From assembly GCA_019454045.1 (NCBI GenBank), contig SKCR01017730.1:114292-178291 (forward strand): a DNA stretch of 64,000 bases. The letters are read 5' to 3'. Shown piece after piece: positions 44,690-54,640 of this stretch. A model generated the notes under the pieces. The model worked only from the letters and a program-made list of their open reading frames with translations. It made no database searches and was not told the DNA's origin. The stretch comes from Zanthoxylum bungeanum. Taxonomy: Eukaryota; Streptophyta; Magnoliopsida; Sapindales; Rutaceae. Both the position numbers and the translations under genes were made by a program. Within the stretch, counting starts at the first letter, position 1, and the number at the start of each line of letters is the position of its first letter.

Positions 44690-46517
44690 ATTGATGCAAG
44701 AGAAAAGACCAATTGTGTACTTCAGTGAAAAGGTTAAAGGGCAGCTTTGAGGTATCCCACGTACGATAAGGAGTTGTATGCACTTGTTCGAGCATTGGAG
44801 AATTGGCAGCATTACCTATGGCCCAAAGAGTTCGTGATACACACAGATCATGAGAGTTTGAAACACCTTAAAGGGCAAGGAAAATTAAACAAGAGGCATG
44901 CTAAATGGATGGAGTTTGTAGAGACATTCCCGTACGTCATTTGCTACAACAAGGTAAGGAAAATGTAGTTGCAGACGCCTTGTCACGCATGTATGTTTTA
45001 CTTACTTCTTTAAGTGCTAAAATGTTAGGATTTGAATTTATTAAAGAGCTTTATGCATGTGATGTGGAGTTTTGTGATATATATGATGCATGTATTAAAT
45101 CTGCATTTAGTAAATTCTACCAGCATGAGGGATTTCTGTTTAGAGAAAATAAGTTGTGCATTCCTTCTTGTAGTATGCGTGAGCTATTAGTGAGAGAGGC
45201 TCATTGGGGTGGACTAATGGGATATTTTGGAATTAGTAAGACCCTAGAAACCTTAAAGGAGCATTTTTACTGGCCTAAGATGAAACGCGATGTAGAGCGA
45301 ATTTGTGATCGGTGTCTCACTTGTAGAAAGGCCAAATCTATGGTGAAGCCTCATGGATTATATACTCCATTACCTGTACCTAGTGAACCATGGATAGATA
45401 TTTCGATGGATTTTGTGTTGGGTTTACCTAGGACTAAGCGAGGTAAGGATTCCATTTTTGTAGTGGTTGATAGATTTAGCAAGATGGCACATTTCATTGC
45501 ATGCCATAAAACTGATGATGCCACTAACATAGCAGACCTATTCTTTAGAGAGATAGTACGACTACATGGGATTCCTAGGAGTATAGTTTCTGATAGAGAT
45601 GTCAAGTTCTTGAGTCATTTCTGGAAGGTTTTGTGGGGTAAGTGAGGGACTAAATTACTTTATTCTACTACGTGTCACCCTCAAACAAATGGACAGACAG
45701 AGGTGGTCAATAGGACCTTGACTCAGTTGCTTCAGACCATAGTCACTAAGAATTTAAAATCATGGGAAGATTGTTTGCCATTTATACAGTTTGCATACAA
45801 TAGGTGCATTCATTCTTCTACTTCATATTCACCTTTTGAAATTGTATATGGATTTAACCCACTAACACCATTGGATTTATTGCCTTTGCCTGTTGAGGAA
45901 AGAGTAGGTTTAGATGGGAAAAAGAAAGCAGAATTGGTGAAACAAATACATGAGAAAGCACGTGAACACATATTACGGAAAAATGAGCAGTACACTTCTC
46001 ATGCGAATAAAGGCGTAGACGCGTGGTGTTTGAGCCTGGTGATTGGGTTTGGTTACACATGCGTAAGGAAAGGTTCCCGGCTCAACGAAGATCCAAGCTT
46101 CAACCTCGAGGAGATGGTCCTTTTCAAGTCGTCGAAAGGATCAATGATAATGCATATAAGCTTGATCTGCCTGGTAAGTATAATGTTTCTGCTTCATTTA
46201 ATGTTTCTGATTTGTCCCTTTTTGATGCAGGTGTCGATTCGAGGTCGAATCCTTTTCAAGAGGGAGGGGATGATGTGATCCTAGCTGCACCTGATTCGGT
46301 CCAGACCACAACCGATCCAATCCATGTACCAGTTGGACCAATTACAAGACACATGGCTCGGAAGATCAAAGACGTTATGGCAGGCCTGGCCCAACGCCAT
46401 ATAGCTGAATTGAACAAGCATGTTCGAGATCTATTGGACTTCAAGGACGAGGGTTCAAGAGTTATACATTTGACCCAAGTCATCGAGGAGCAGCATGAAT
46501 CGTTTTCAGTTATTTAG
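44685..46517 (+). pseudogene. RNase H remainder, integrase and pol C-terminus running into the LTR
   Basis: After the insertion: [22 protein letters not shown] and [12 protein letters not shown] (RNase H), [12 protein letters not shown], then integrase zinc finger (AHWGG...[12 protein letters not shown]) and core ([27 protein letters not shown]). Catalytic Asp residues are present. The C-terminal domain ([35 protein letters not shown]) continues through NPFQEGGDD, whose codons are the polypurine tract, and 247 bp into the 3' LTR, ending HESFSVI. Defects: a frameshift near 44745, TGA at 45643-45645 and a frameshift near 46010-46025. Confidence 0.88.
46258..46270 (+). other. Polypurine tract
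   Basis: AAGAGGGAGGGGA lies directly before the 3' LTR start TGATGTG. It would prime plus-strand DNA synthesis and also encodes part of pol. Confidence 0.8.
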
Positions 46518-46958
46518 GCATATTTATTATTTATTTGCTTGTATGGAACCAACGGGGATTACCGTTTTTATTTATTATTTGAGTTAGTTTATTTTATTTA
46601 TTTATGGGTTCAAATGGGCTACAAATTATGAATTATGAGCTTTTAGTTGGTGATAGGTAGTTTAGGGCTATATTAATCTTTTTAGCTCTATTAGAGTTTG
46701 ATTATGTTACTATTTAAACTCAAAAACACCTCTTAATGAAGCACCCTATGAATAGTAACTTTTTCTTGAGATTGAGAAAATTTTATCATCGTTCAGTGAT
46801 TGAACAAAGACTTATAAAAGGGTTGGCATCCTTTGTGGCGTCCGATTTGCTGGCAAAATTCATCTAAGGCTATCTCCAATGGGTTTCCAAGGACATGTTC
46901 TTTGGGGGTCTACGAGATCTTGGATCAGATTTCGTCTTTTCGTATCCGGTTCGTATCA
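46271..46958 (+). mobile_element. 3' LTR of the CRM-like element
   Basis: 688 bp. By eye it differs from the 5' LTR by about 20 substitutions and a few small indels. It ends TCGTATCA. Confidence 0.88.
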
Positions 46959-46974
46959 GAGAGTCAGACCCACA

Positions 46975-47210
46975 AATTTGGGAATGATGAATGAAAATCT
47001 CATTCCCACCACCCCATGAGAATGAGATTCTCATTTCATTATTGATGAGAAATTACAATATTATCCTTAAGATAATTAATTAATATTAATTTATAAATAA
47101 TAAATAAAATATATTAATAATTAATCAATAATTAATAAAAATAATACTTATTATTTTAATAAAATAATAATATAATAAAATAATATATTAATATTTAGTA
47201 ATTCAATACT
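46975..47210. repeat. GGGAATGA-type MITE remnant and AT-rich DNA
   Basis: GGGAATGATGAATGAAAATCT and CATTCCC/GAGAATGAGATTCTCATT form short inverted repeats (46980-47045). AT-rich DNA then runs to the LINE. Confidence 0.4.
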
Positions 47211-47214
47211 TTAA

Positions 47215-48575
47215 TAATTATTCATCTTCTTTCCCTTTCCTTCCTTTCTCCTCTGATTTCCTCTTAATCTCCTTCCTTCGATGGATTCTTCTCATTTGGA
47301 CGCTCTGAGATCCGGCCTCCCCTCGGTTTTTATTAGCTCCGTGGTCCACGATGTCAACCAGACTGGGTCTTCTGCATTTCCTTTGGTGTCGCCTGACCGA
47401 ACCTCAACCCCTGTCTCCTCCTCTTCCTCTGCGAGTGCGTTTCCCAGATCCGGCCTTCCCGGGTCCGTAGCCCCTGTTGTGAGCGTAGGTGGTCTGGCAG
47501 TGTGTGAGGAGAATGTGCAGTTGAACGGCGGATTGGGTGATAGCAGTGTGGTGAATGGTGGTTGCGTTTCTATCGTACCTGGTGTAAATGGCAGTGTGGC
47601 AGGAGCTGTGGGTGATACTAGTGATGTTACTGAGATGGAGGTGAAGAATCCGGGAAATGTTTTGCTTAGTCAGGGCTGTGCTTGTGCTGGCGAGGCAGTG
47701 ATTTCGCCTGTAAAGGCTGTTGATTTGGCGACAGTCATGGAGGTGGAGCCTAGTTATGCCACTGTGTTGAATGGTTCTATAGGTGCTGATAGTAGTAGCC
47801 CCCCTCCACTTTCTCTTGCACTTCATTATGTTAAACCGAACATGATTGATGGTCGTATCGTGGTTTGTCCCTCTGTGGAGGTTGTGGAAGAAGGTAGTGT
47901 ATTTTGGAGAACTACCTTGGTTAGCTACTTTGTGGGTCAAAAGCTTCCCTTTAAAGTAGTTGATTCTATTGCCCATAAGATTTGGGGCAGATATGGTTTG
48001 CATGAGGTGCTATCATCCAACAATAGTTTCTTTTTCTTTAGATTTGTGAATTTCCAAGATGCTTGTGTAGTTATGAAGCGCAGACCATGGCATATGGCCA
48101 ATCGACCATTGGTTCTCAAACATTGGCAACCGGGTTTGTCTCTTACTAAAGAAGGTGTTGATAAACTTCCGGATGGAACAGTATTGTAGGGGTTTGTTAT
48201 GTCATTTGATTGTTCGGATCTCATTTGCATTTGTTATCTACTTTATTTAGAGAGAGACGAATGCTAGAATTCATAGTGAGTCTCCTCGGCCCCTCAATGT
48301 GCTTTAGAGTGATATTATTTTTACTGTGCGGACTCGTGCTAGTTTATTAAAGAACGTGAAATCATCTTATGAAAATAGATGGTTTTATCGTTCTTGACAT
48401 TTGTCCGATGACATTTTCTGAGTTTTCTTTGTTTGTTTTGCTGTTTGTTTGACTCTAGTTGTTTAACTTGGAGGGTATGTCCTCTTTAGCTTGTTCTCTC
48501 TGGGGTATGCCCCTGCGCTTTTGTTGTGGTTTTCTTTGGTTAATCTACTTACCTTATCCAAACAAAAAAAATGAG
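47215..48575 (+). mobile_element. Internally deleted LINE (L1-type)
   Basis: A CT-rich leader (47222-47280) is followed by an ORF1-like frame, then directly by the last part of a LINE ORF2 (RETNARIHSESPRPLNV, about 48247-48300, open with one stop to 48398), a T/G-rich 3' UTR and CTTATCCAAACAAAAAAAA at about 48553-48570. Endonuclease and nearly all reverse transcriptase are missing. It could only have moved with enzymes supplied in trans. Clear target duplications were not found. Confidence 0.72.
47281..48189 (+). CDS. DUF4283-domain protein (LINE ORF1-like)
   Basis: 302 aa. Residues 1-190 are Ser/Val/Gly-rich and low-complexity. Residues about 205-295 match the DUF4283 domain (FWRTTLVSYFVGQKLPFKVV, IAHKIWGRYGLHEV, FFFRFVNFQDACVVMKRRPWHMANRPLVLKHW). 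This domain is common in ORF1 of plant L1 LINEs and in proteins captured from them. The zinc knuckle (CX2CX4HX4C) that usually follows is absent, because the frame stops soon after the domain. Probably a truncated ORF1, not a host gene. Confidence 0.72.
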   Translation: MDSSHLDALRSGLPSVFISSVVHDVNQTGSSAFPLVSPDRTSTPVSSSSSASAFPRSGLPGSVAPVVSVGGLAVCEENVQLNGGLGDSSVVNGGCVSIVPGVNGSVAGAVGDTSDVTEMEVKNPGNVLLSQGCACAGEAVISPVKAVDLATVMEVEPSYATVLNGSIGADSSSPPPLSLALHYVKPNMIDGRIVVCPSVEVVEEGSVFWRTTLVSYFVGQKLPFKVVDSIAHKIWGRYGLHEVLSSNNSFFFFRFVNFQDACVVMKRRPWHMANRPLVLKHWQPGLSLTKEGVDKLPDGTVL

Positions 48576-48621
48576 TCTTCTATGCTTGATTCATTCACCG
48601 TGACGCTTCAAATCGTCCCCA

Positions 48622-48735
48622 ACTAGAGTGATTTGGTGGTGTAGGGTTTAGGATCTCAGCTTGAGGTTCTGGGTTCGAATACATGGAGTGTGTTTCTTAT
48701 AAGAGTCTAAGACAATACAGAGAGTCGTATTTAAT
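48622..48735 (+). mobile_element. SINE copy 4 (5' half)
   Basis: TTTGGTGGTGTAGGGTTTAGG (A-box region), GAGGTTCTGGGTTCGAATAC (B box GGTTCGAAT) and TTTCTTATAAGAGTCTAAGACA are preserved. The 3' half and tail are missing. Confidence 0.7.
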
Positions 48736-49342
48736 ATACAAAACTTATCATAAGTCTGCCATAAAACATCCCAACCAACTAGAACCCAACATATCCACCA
48801 GAGTAATCTTATAATGTAATTTAAATAGTAATGTTAGATATAGATGACAAAAATTTACATTTTATATAAATTTTTTTTACTCGTTGATTGAACGTATCCA
48901 ATATAAATTTGTGCAATTAATATCTCCACTTTTTGAATTATATTACAATATAAATTTAATAATGAAGAGATGAGACGACCACCACTCAACTTATAAGTAG
49001 TTTGCATAATACAAATTTGATTACAATTTAAAAATCTAAAAAATTTCAAAATAATAAAAATGTCATTGTTAAATCTTAACATTTTTCTAATAACAAAAAT
49101 AATTTTAATCATTTTACACTGTTCTGAAAATGATATAAGAAATAATCTCTTTTGAATAATGATACATACATATACAAATGACACAGATCAAATCATAAAA
49201 ACTCATGTGGCTGAATATTTGTCATTGAAAGAGAAAGAAAGAGTCGGATTTAATGACACAGATCCAGCCACATAAACATATGTGGTTGGATCTCTATCAA
49301 TTGTCTGTGTACATAATATTTTCCGTTCAACAAAAGAAACAA
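48736..49342. other. AT-rich intergenic DNA
   Basis: No gene. ATGATACATACATATACAAATGACACAGATCNAAT-like sequence and GACACAGATCCAGCCACATA repeats (about 49180-49290) hint at a small foldback element but are not resolved. Confidence 0.35.
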
Positions 49343-49546
49343 CCCTAATTTTGGGGAAAATCTTTGGTGCAACAGTGGTACCACGTCATCCATGCAACAA
49401 GTCAATCATCCTTTGCCACGCGTGCTAAAAAGTCAAAAAACAACTAAAAAATAGGAAGAAAATTAAACATGTTATTTTTTAATTGGTTGGTGGTACCACG
49501 TCATCCATACCACTGTTGCACCAAAGATTTACTCCTAGTTTTGGGT
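49343..49546. mobile_element. MITE with 22-bp perfect terminal inverted repeats
   Basis: TIRs at 49359-49380 and 49508-49529 (AATCTTTGGTGCAACAGTGG plus two bases, exact inverse). GGTACCACGTCATCCAT also occurs as a direct repeat inside (49377 and 49492). Flanks CCTAATTTTGGG and CCTAGTTTTGGG may be a mutated target duplication of 9-12 bp, which would suit a Mutator-like origin. Confidence 0.75.
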
Positions 49547-49611
49547 CCCTATTTTACATTTAATGTTTTCATACGTTTATATTTGAGTTAATTTGATAGT
49601 ATATTGGTATC

Positions 49612-50089
49612 CTTATGATTAAGGATGGCAAAATCCGGATTCGGACCTGGGTCCGGTCGGATCCGGAAGCATTTTTATTACCCCGGGTCCGGTTTCGGAT
49701 CCGGTTCTACCCGATCCGGATCCAGATACCCAGTTTATTATTATTATAATAATAATAATTATTATTATTATTTTAATTTTTAAATTTTAATTGTATTATT
49801 TTATATTTATATTTGGAATTTGTCAATTTTATTAGTTTTATTTCAATTCTTTTATATTTTATAATTATATTATATTATATTATATATATATATGTATATT
49901 ATTTTATATTTTTCATTAAATTTTAATTTGTTATATTAATTTTTTTTTCATAACCGGGTCTATCTGGGCCGGACCCATGCGATCCCGAGTCCGGATCCGG
50001 ATTCGCCCGGGTCTTAATTTTTAAGACCCAGGTCCATGCGGATCCGGACTAGATCCGGATCTGCTTGCCATCTCTACTCTACTTATGAT
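49612..50089. mobile_element. hAT-type MITE, GGATCCGG-rich, 8-bp target duplication
   Basis: A 462-bp element (49620-50081) is flanked by CTTATGAT on both sides (49612-49619, 50082-50089). Ends TAAGGATGGCAAAATCC and, reversed, TAGAGTAGAGATGGCAAGC share the ATGGCAA hAT-type terminus. Many CCGGATCC/GGTCCGG units sit near both ends and the core is AT-rich. No coding capacity. Confidence 0.82.
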
Positions 50090-50584
50090 GACTTATCTAT
50101 GAATAAATTATATATATATATATATATTAAAAAAAATACATTCTTAAAAATAATTTTGTTCGTGTTTAAATTGAAGGGGCGCGCTACGTGTAGACCCACT
50201 TGGTACGTTTGTTGAATGAACGGCTGTTTTTATTTAAATCAAAGATATCAACAACCGCATGATGAATCAGTGGGGCCCCATGATCTGCATTTTGTGGACC
50301 CCATTTACTCATATATTTTTTTATTATTCTTTTCGAAACCAAAATATTCCCTCACAAAATTACGATCATTCATCTTCTACTATATTTGCCCATCAATCCT
50401 CACCGTCCATTATATATTTATATCAAAACAATATTATATTTATTTATTTTACTCCTGGGATTTTACTCATGGGATTTATAGTCTTCATTTTTAAGGTTCC
50501 TTTTATTTATTTATTTATTATGAGAATTGTAAAAAATTGTATAAATCAACTTATTATTATTATTTAAGATATAGTTTAGTCTAC

Positions 50585-50755
50585 ACTACATTTTTTTTTG
50601 AAATCGTTAGAAACCCCACCGCTAAATCACTCATTCCCCGCTTAAGCGGAGCAAGTAAAACTTCCAGCTGTCTCGGGCTCTTACAAGAAACGCGCTATCT
50701 GGATTCAAACTCAGGACCTCAAGGTGAGATTCTGAACCATACACCATTAACTTCA
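50585..50755 (-). mobile_element. SINE copy 5
   Basis: Reversed copy: poly-T (50591-50599) then GAAATCGTTAGAAACCCC, CGGGCTCTTACAAGAAA, GGATTCAAAC (mutated B box) and ACACCATTAA. Matches the family along its whole length. Confidence 0.75.
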
Positions 50756-51343
50756 TCTATAAGGGGATTTCTTTTATAAAAATTGTGCAAATTTTTAAAG
50801 AATGAATTTTAAAAATTTAAGTGAAAAATGTCCAAATTAAAGAAAAAAGATTTAAAAGAAAATAACAAAAAAAAAACCCTCAAAGATTTGTATAAAATGT
50901 TTGACAAATATACATTAAATTCACAATTATCCGATAATAAAAAAAAAAATAATTGATATATCTTTATTGACTAGATTCTCTCAAAACCTAATTTCAATAA
51001 TAACAACTCAACTACTTGAGATGATCAAAATTGACTAGTAAGTTTGAAAGTTTGCTGAAATGGCAAGCATTGATTGGACAAGCATCCCTATTATAAAGCA
51101 ACAAATAACACACCATAAAGTTCCTCCAAAAATTAATTTCGTTTTAATTTATTTCACCAAATAATGACAAAACAAATTAGAAGCCGTGTCATTAAAAAAA
51201 TAAAAAAAAAAGAGGAGTCTTTTCAGGTTAGGTTATTTCTTCTCTCATTTCAATGCCCAATCTGTTCTTCTATTGAGCTTCTGATAAAGCTTCATCTCAC
51301 AACTAAAAGCCAAAAGCCAGAGTCACGATTCTTGAATTCAAAG
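50756..51343. other. Intergenic region and likely F-box promoter
   Basis: No gene. AT-rich with homopolymer runs. CT-rich sequence from about 51220 probably belongs to the F-box 5' leader. Confidence 0.4.
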
Positions 51344-51586
51344 GTAACCCACATTCTAAATTCCTCGAAATTTTCAATCTTTGTATTATTCTCAGTCGAT
51401 CTTTGCTTGTAGCTCTTTTATATTGTAATTGTTGATTCATTTTTATCATGTAATTGATAGTGGGTCATTTAGGGATCTGGTTAAAAGTTAGGGTTCTTGC
51501 GGAAAAGCTCAGTGCCAGTTAGTGTTGATATTTTTTTTTTTTGAGTTTTAGTATTTGGGATTATGGGTAATCGGGTTTTTTTGTAG
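51344..51586 (+). other. Probable 5' UTR intron of the F-box gene
   Basis: AAG|GTAACC at 51343/51344 and TTTTTTGTAG at 51586 are good splice sites bracketing a T-rich stretch upstream of the ATG. Not confirmed by transcripts. Confidence 0.45.
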
Positions 51587-51778
51587 GCTTGAAATCAATA
51601 TTTGAGCTTGAAAGATTGGATATTTTTGGTGTCTGAAATGTGAATTGAGAGCTTACATTTGAAGTTTATGTTAGAATTGTTATTATTTTGTTACTGAATT
51701 CAGCATTTGAGCTTGAAAGTTTGGATCTTTTGGGTTGTAAGAGGTGTTTGGTAAATTGAATTTTGTTGGGTTGTTAAT

Positions 51779-53074
51779 ATGGAGAGCATTGGTGAAGCTT
51801 CTGATTCTAGGTCAGGGGAATCTACTGTATCTAGTTCACAAGAGAGGTGTCCTAAACAAGTATCACCTATTAGGGGTGGTGGGTCAAGAAACACCAGCCC
51901 AATGGGTCGCGTAGGATCGAGGAATACTAGCCCTTCTAGGCAAAAGGTGATTAAGACAAAACCTCGTGGGTTAGATGAGGAAACGGCTGCTACATTTGGT
52001 AAAGCAGTTCACCCTGATATCCAAATGGAAGATAACATTTGGGCAATGTTGCCTGAAGACTTGCTGAATGAGATTTTGGCTAGGGTTCCTCCGTTTATGA
52101 TCTTTCGGCTTCGTTCAGTTTGCAGACGGTGGAATTCAATTCTTCAGGATAGTAGTTTTCTTAAATTTCATTCACAAGTTCCATCTCATGGACCTTGCCT
52201 TCTTACGTTTTGGAAAAACTCACAGACACCGCAATGTTCAGTTTTTAGCTTGCCGCTAAAAACATGGTATAAGATTCCATTTAATTTTTTGCCTCAGTGG
52301 GCATTCTGGTTGGTTGGTTCTTCAGGTGGTCTTGTTTGTTTTTCTGGTCTTGATGGGCTATCTTTCAGAACGTTGGTTTGTAATCCTCTTACCCAAACAT
52401 GGAGGACATTGCCGAGCTTGCATTATAATCAGCAAAGACAGTTGATAATGGTTGTTGATCGGGTGGACCGTTCATTCAAAGTCATTGCGACTAGTGATAT
52501 ATATGGTGACAAGTCATTGCCCACTGAAGTGTATGATTCAAAACTTGACAGATGGTCTGTCCACCAGATAATGCCTGCAGTTAATCTCTGCTCCTCAAAG
52601 ATGGCGTATTGTGACTCACGGTTGTATTTGGAAACTCTTTCGCCACTGGGTTTGATGATGTACCGGCTAGACACTGGTTATTGGGAACACATTCCGGCCA
52701 AATTCCCACGGTCCTTATTAGATGGGTATTTGGTTGCCGGTACAAAGAAGCGTCTGTTTCTAGTTGGAAGGATTGGTCTATATAGTACTCTCCAGAGCAT
52801 GAGAATTTGGGAATTGGATCATTCAAAGATTATGTGGGTGGAGATAAGTAGGATGCCGCCAAAATATTTTCGAGCTTTATTAAGACTATCAGCTGAGAGA
52901 TTTGAGTGCTTTGGACAGGATAATTTGATCTGTTTTACATCTTGGAACCAAGGGAAGGGCCTTCTTTATGATGTGGATAAGAAGGTTTGGTCTTGGATTG
53001 CTGGGTGTGCCCTTCAGTCATATAACAGCCAGGTCTGCTTTTATGAGCCAAGATTTGATGCTTCCATCTATTGA
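51779..53074 (+). CDS. F-box protein (At5g15710/FBX6-like)
   Basis: 431 aa in one exon. A disordered Ser-rich N-terminus holds two copies of GSRNTSP (residues about 35-52), both potential proline-directed phosphosites. The F-box is at residues about 88-131 ([29 protein letters not shown]). The rest is an F-box-associated/kelch-like beta-propeller region ([65 protein letters not shown]). F-box proteins bind SKP1 and recruit targets to SCF ubiquitin ligases; the target is unknown. The sequence closely resembles Arabidopsis At5g15710 as I remember it. The ATG at 51779 is the first in frame. No defects. Confidence 0.92.
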   Translation: MESIGEASDSRSGESTVSSSQERCPKQVSPIRGGGSRNTSPMGRVGSRNTSPSRQKVIKTKPRGLDEETAATFGKAVHPDIQMEDNIWAMLPEDLLNEILARVPPFMIFRLRSVCRRWNSILQDSSFLKFHSQVPSHGPCLLTFWKNSQTPQCSVFSLPLKTWYKIPFNFLPQWAFWLVGSSGGLVCFSGLDGLSFRTLVCNPLTQTWRTLPSLHYNQQRQLIMVVDRVDRSFKVIATSDIYGDKSLPTEVYDSKLDRWSVHQIMPAVNLCSSKMAYCDSRLYLETLSPLGLMMYRLDTGYWEHIPAKFPRSLLDGYLVAGTKKRLFLVGRIGLYSTLQSMRIWELDHSKIMWVEISRMPPKYFRALLRLSAERFECFGQDNLICFTSWNQGKGLLYDVDKKVWSWIAGCALQSYNSQVCFYEPRFDASIY

Positions 53075-54640
53075 GCAGGAAATTTTTAGCTTTGGGCGTT
53101 AAATGCTATCGAGAGATTTATGAGGGGCATCATCTTCATTTTTAACCTTTTCTTTTGCTAATCCATCTTCTGACTGTTCAACGGATCCTCTTAAAGTTCT
53201 TGATTTTTGCTGGCTGATTTATGAACCAAAGCCATCTAGTCTTGCTTATTGCATCAGTATGAAGGGTGCAGCTTGTGATGCATTGAAGATTTTATATTCT
53301 GGAAAGCCAACATATTCTTGTGATCAGTCACACCATCAGTGATTTCTAACATCACTTGCGTCGCAACTTGTTGGATCGAATTGAGGAAGTAGGCTTGGAT
53401 CGAATTGAGGAAGCAGTTTTTGTCAACCAAATTTTCTAGAAAGCATTCATTGGCACATGTGATCCGAGCTCTGTGCATATGGAATCAGCACTGTTGTACT
53501 TTGTAACTTGGATAGAACTGGGCTCAATATACGATATACTTGAGACTACGGTAATGCCCGGGAAACAATTGTAAGAATATATCTTCTTTCTTTTTCTCTT
53601 TAAAGCTTTTGTACACTTTTTTGAAATTGCTTAGCACTTGCAAGTATCATATTTTGAACTTTTATTAATCAAATTATTTATACATGTTGGTTCATGTGAT
53701 TGACTGGTGTTATTCTTGTTCATGTACCTTGACCTTTTGTAGCTTAAGTTGGGTTTTTTGTGAAAATCAGTTTCGTTTGCTCAAAACAAATTTAAATAGA
53801 TCCAAGATTTGATTCGAGTGTTTAAACGAAAAGATTGATTCATTTAATTATGTTTAAACGAATGAAATATGAATATTCGTTTATCGAACTAATGGAAAAA
53901 TAATAATTAATATTTCATTTTGATTCGTTTAGTATTAGATATGAATTTGATTTGTTAGGTAAAATATATGAAAAATATTTTAGAGGGTACCCATAGTCAA
54001 CTCAGAATGTTACGTTACTTAATGGGGCATTGAATTGAGAAGGGAGTCATAATGAAAAGAACAAAACTTTTGTAGACCCAAGCATAAAAGTACATTTAAA
54101 GTTGGGACGATAATGAAAATAAATAAAACTTGCAGGGCCTAACGCATAAAAATATTGAAAAAAAATAGGCTAAAGTATAAATAATGATTCTAATCTCTTA
54201 ATTGAATTTTGGGGTTGGGGATGAATCTGTTACATCTTTAAGCGATCTAAAAAATCATGTCTTATTCTAAAATCTGTGCAGTTTAATCTGCGATTAATCG
54301 TTGTGTGAGGTGTAACCGATTCGATTTGTTAAAAAATCGTTATTATTGATTAGCTGAAAAAATCACCCGACCGAATTTCTAATTTGCTGAAAATCGCCCG
54401 ATTTTTTATTTTAGTGATTTTTTTATTTATTTTACCTTTTGGTATGTTTCATTGCACATTTGAACTTATATGTTATTTATGTAGTATTTTAATATGTTTT
54501 ATTTAACTTTAATGTTTTTTATGTGATATTTTGATATGTTTTATTAAAACTATATGTTATTTATGTGGTAATATGACTATCCGATTAATTTCTTGATATG
54601 TTTTATTATTCATTTGAACTTATATGTTATTTATGTAGTA
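53075..54640. other. F-box 3' UTR and AT-rich intergenic DNA
   Basis: The first 500 bp or so is likely 3' UTR; it includes a short duplication of TTGGATCGAATTGAGGAAG (53370 and 53395). A CGATT/AATCG-rich tract at about 54285-54410 resembles that at 34.9-35.4 kb. A TATATGTTATTTATGTRGTA phrase repeats at about 54465, 54548 and 54620. No gene. Confidence 0.4.

Larger units (their letters stand above)
38309..46958 (+). mobile_element. Ty3/gypsy retrotransposon, CRM-like, with both LTRs (8.65 kb)
   Basis: Two direct LTRs (38309-39007 and 46271-46958) about 97% identical by eye bracket a protease-RT-RNase H-integrase region in Ty3/gypsy order. A tRNA-iMet-type primer site follows the 5' LTR and a polypurine tract precedes the 3' LTR. 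No chromodomain is seen; pol instead runs into the 3' LTR, a trait known from centromeric CRM elements. Gag capsid is missing, pol has several stops and frameshifts, and a 2.4-kb solo LTR is inserted in RNase H. Flanks AAGAA and GAGAG do not match. The element is not autonomous. CRM placement is inference. Confidence 0.88.

Noticed and set aside
47404..48003. 199-codon minus-strand frame opposite the LINE ORF1
   Set aside because: Antisense shadow of a low-complexity Ser/Val/Gly region; the plus strand has the DUF4283 domain.
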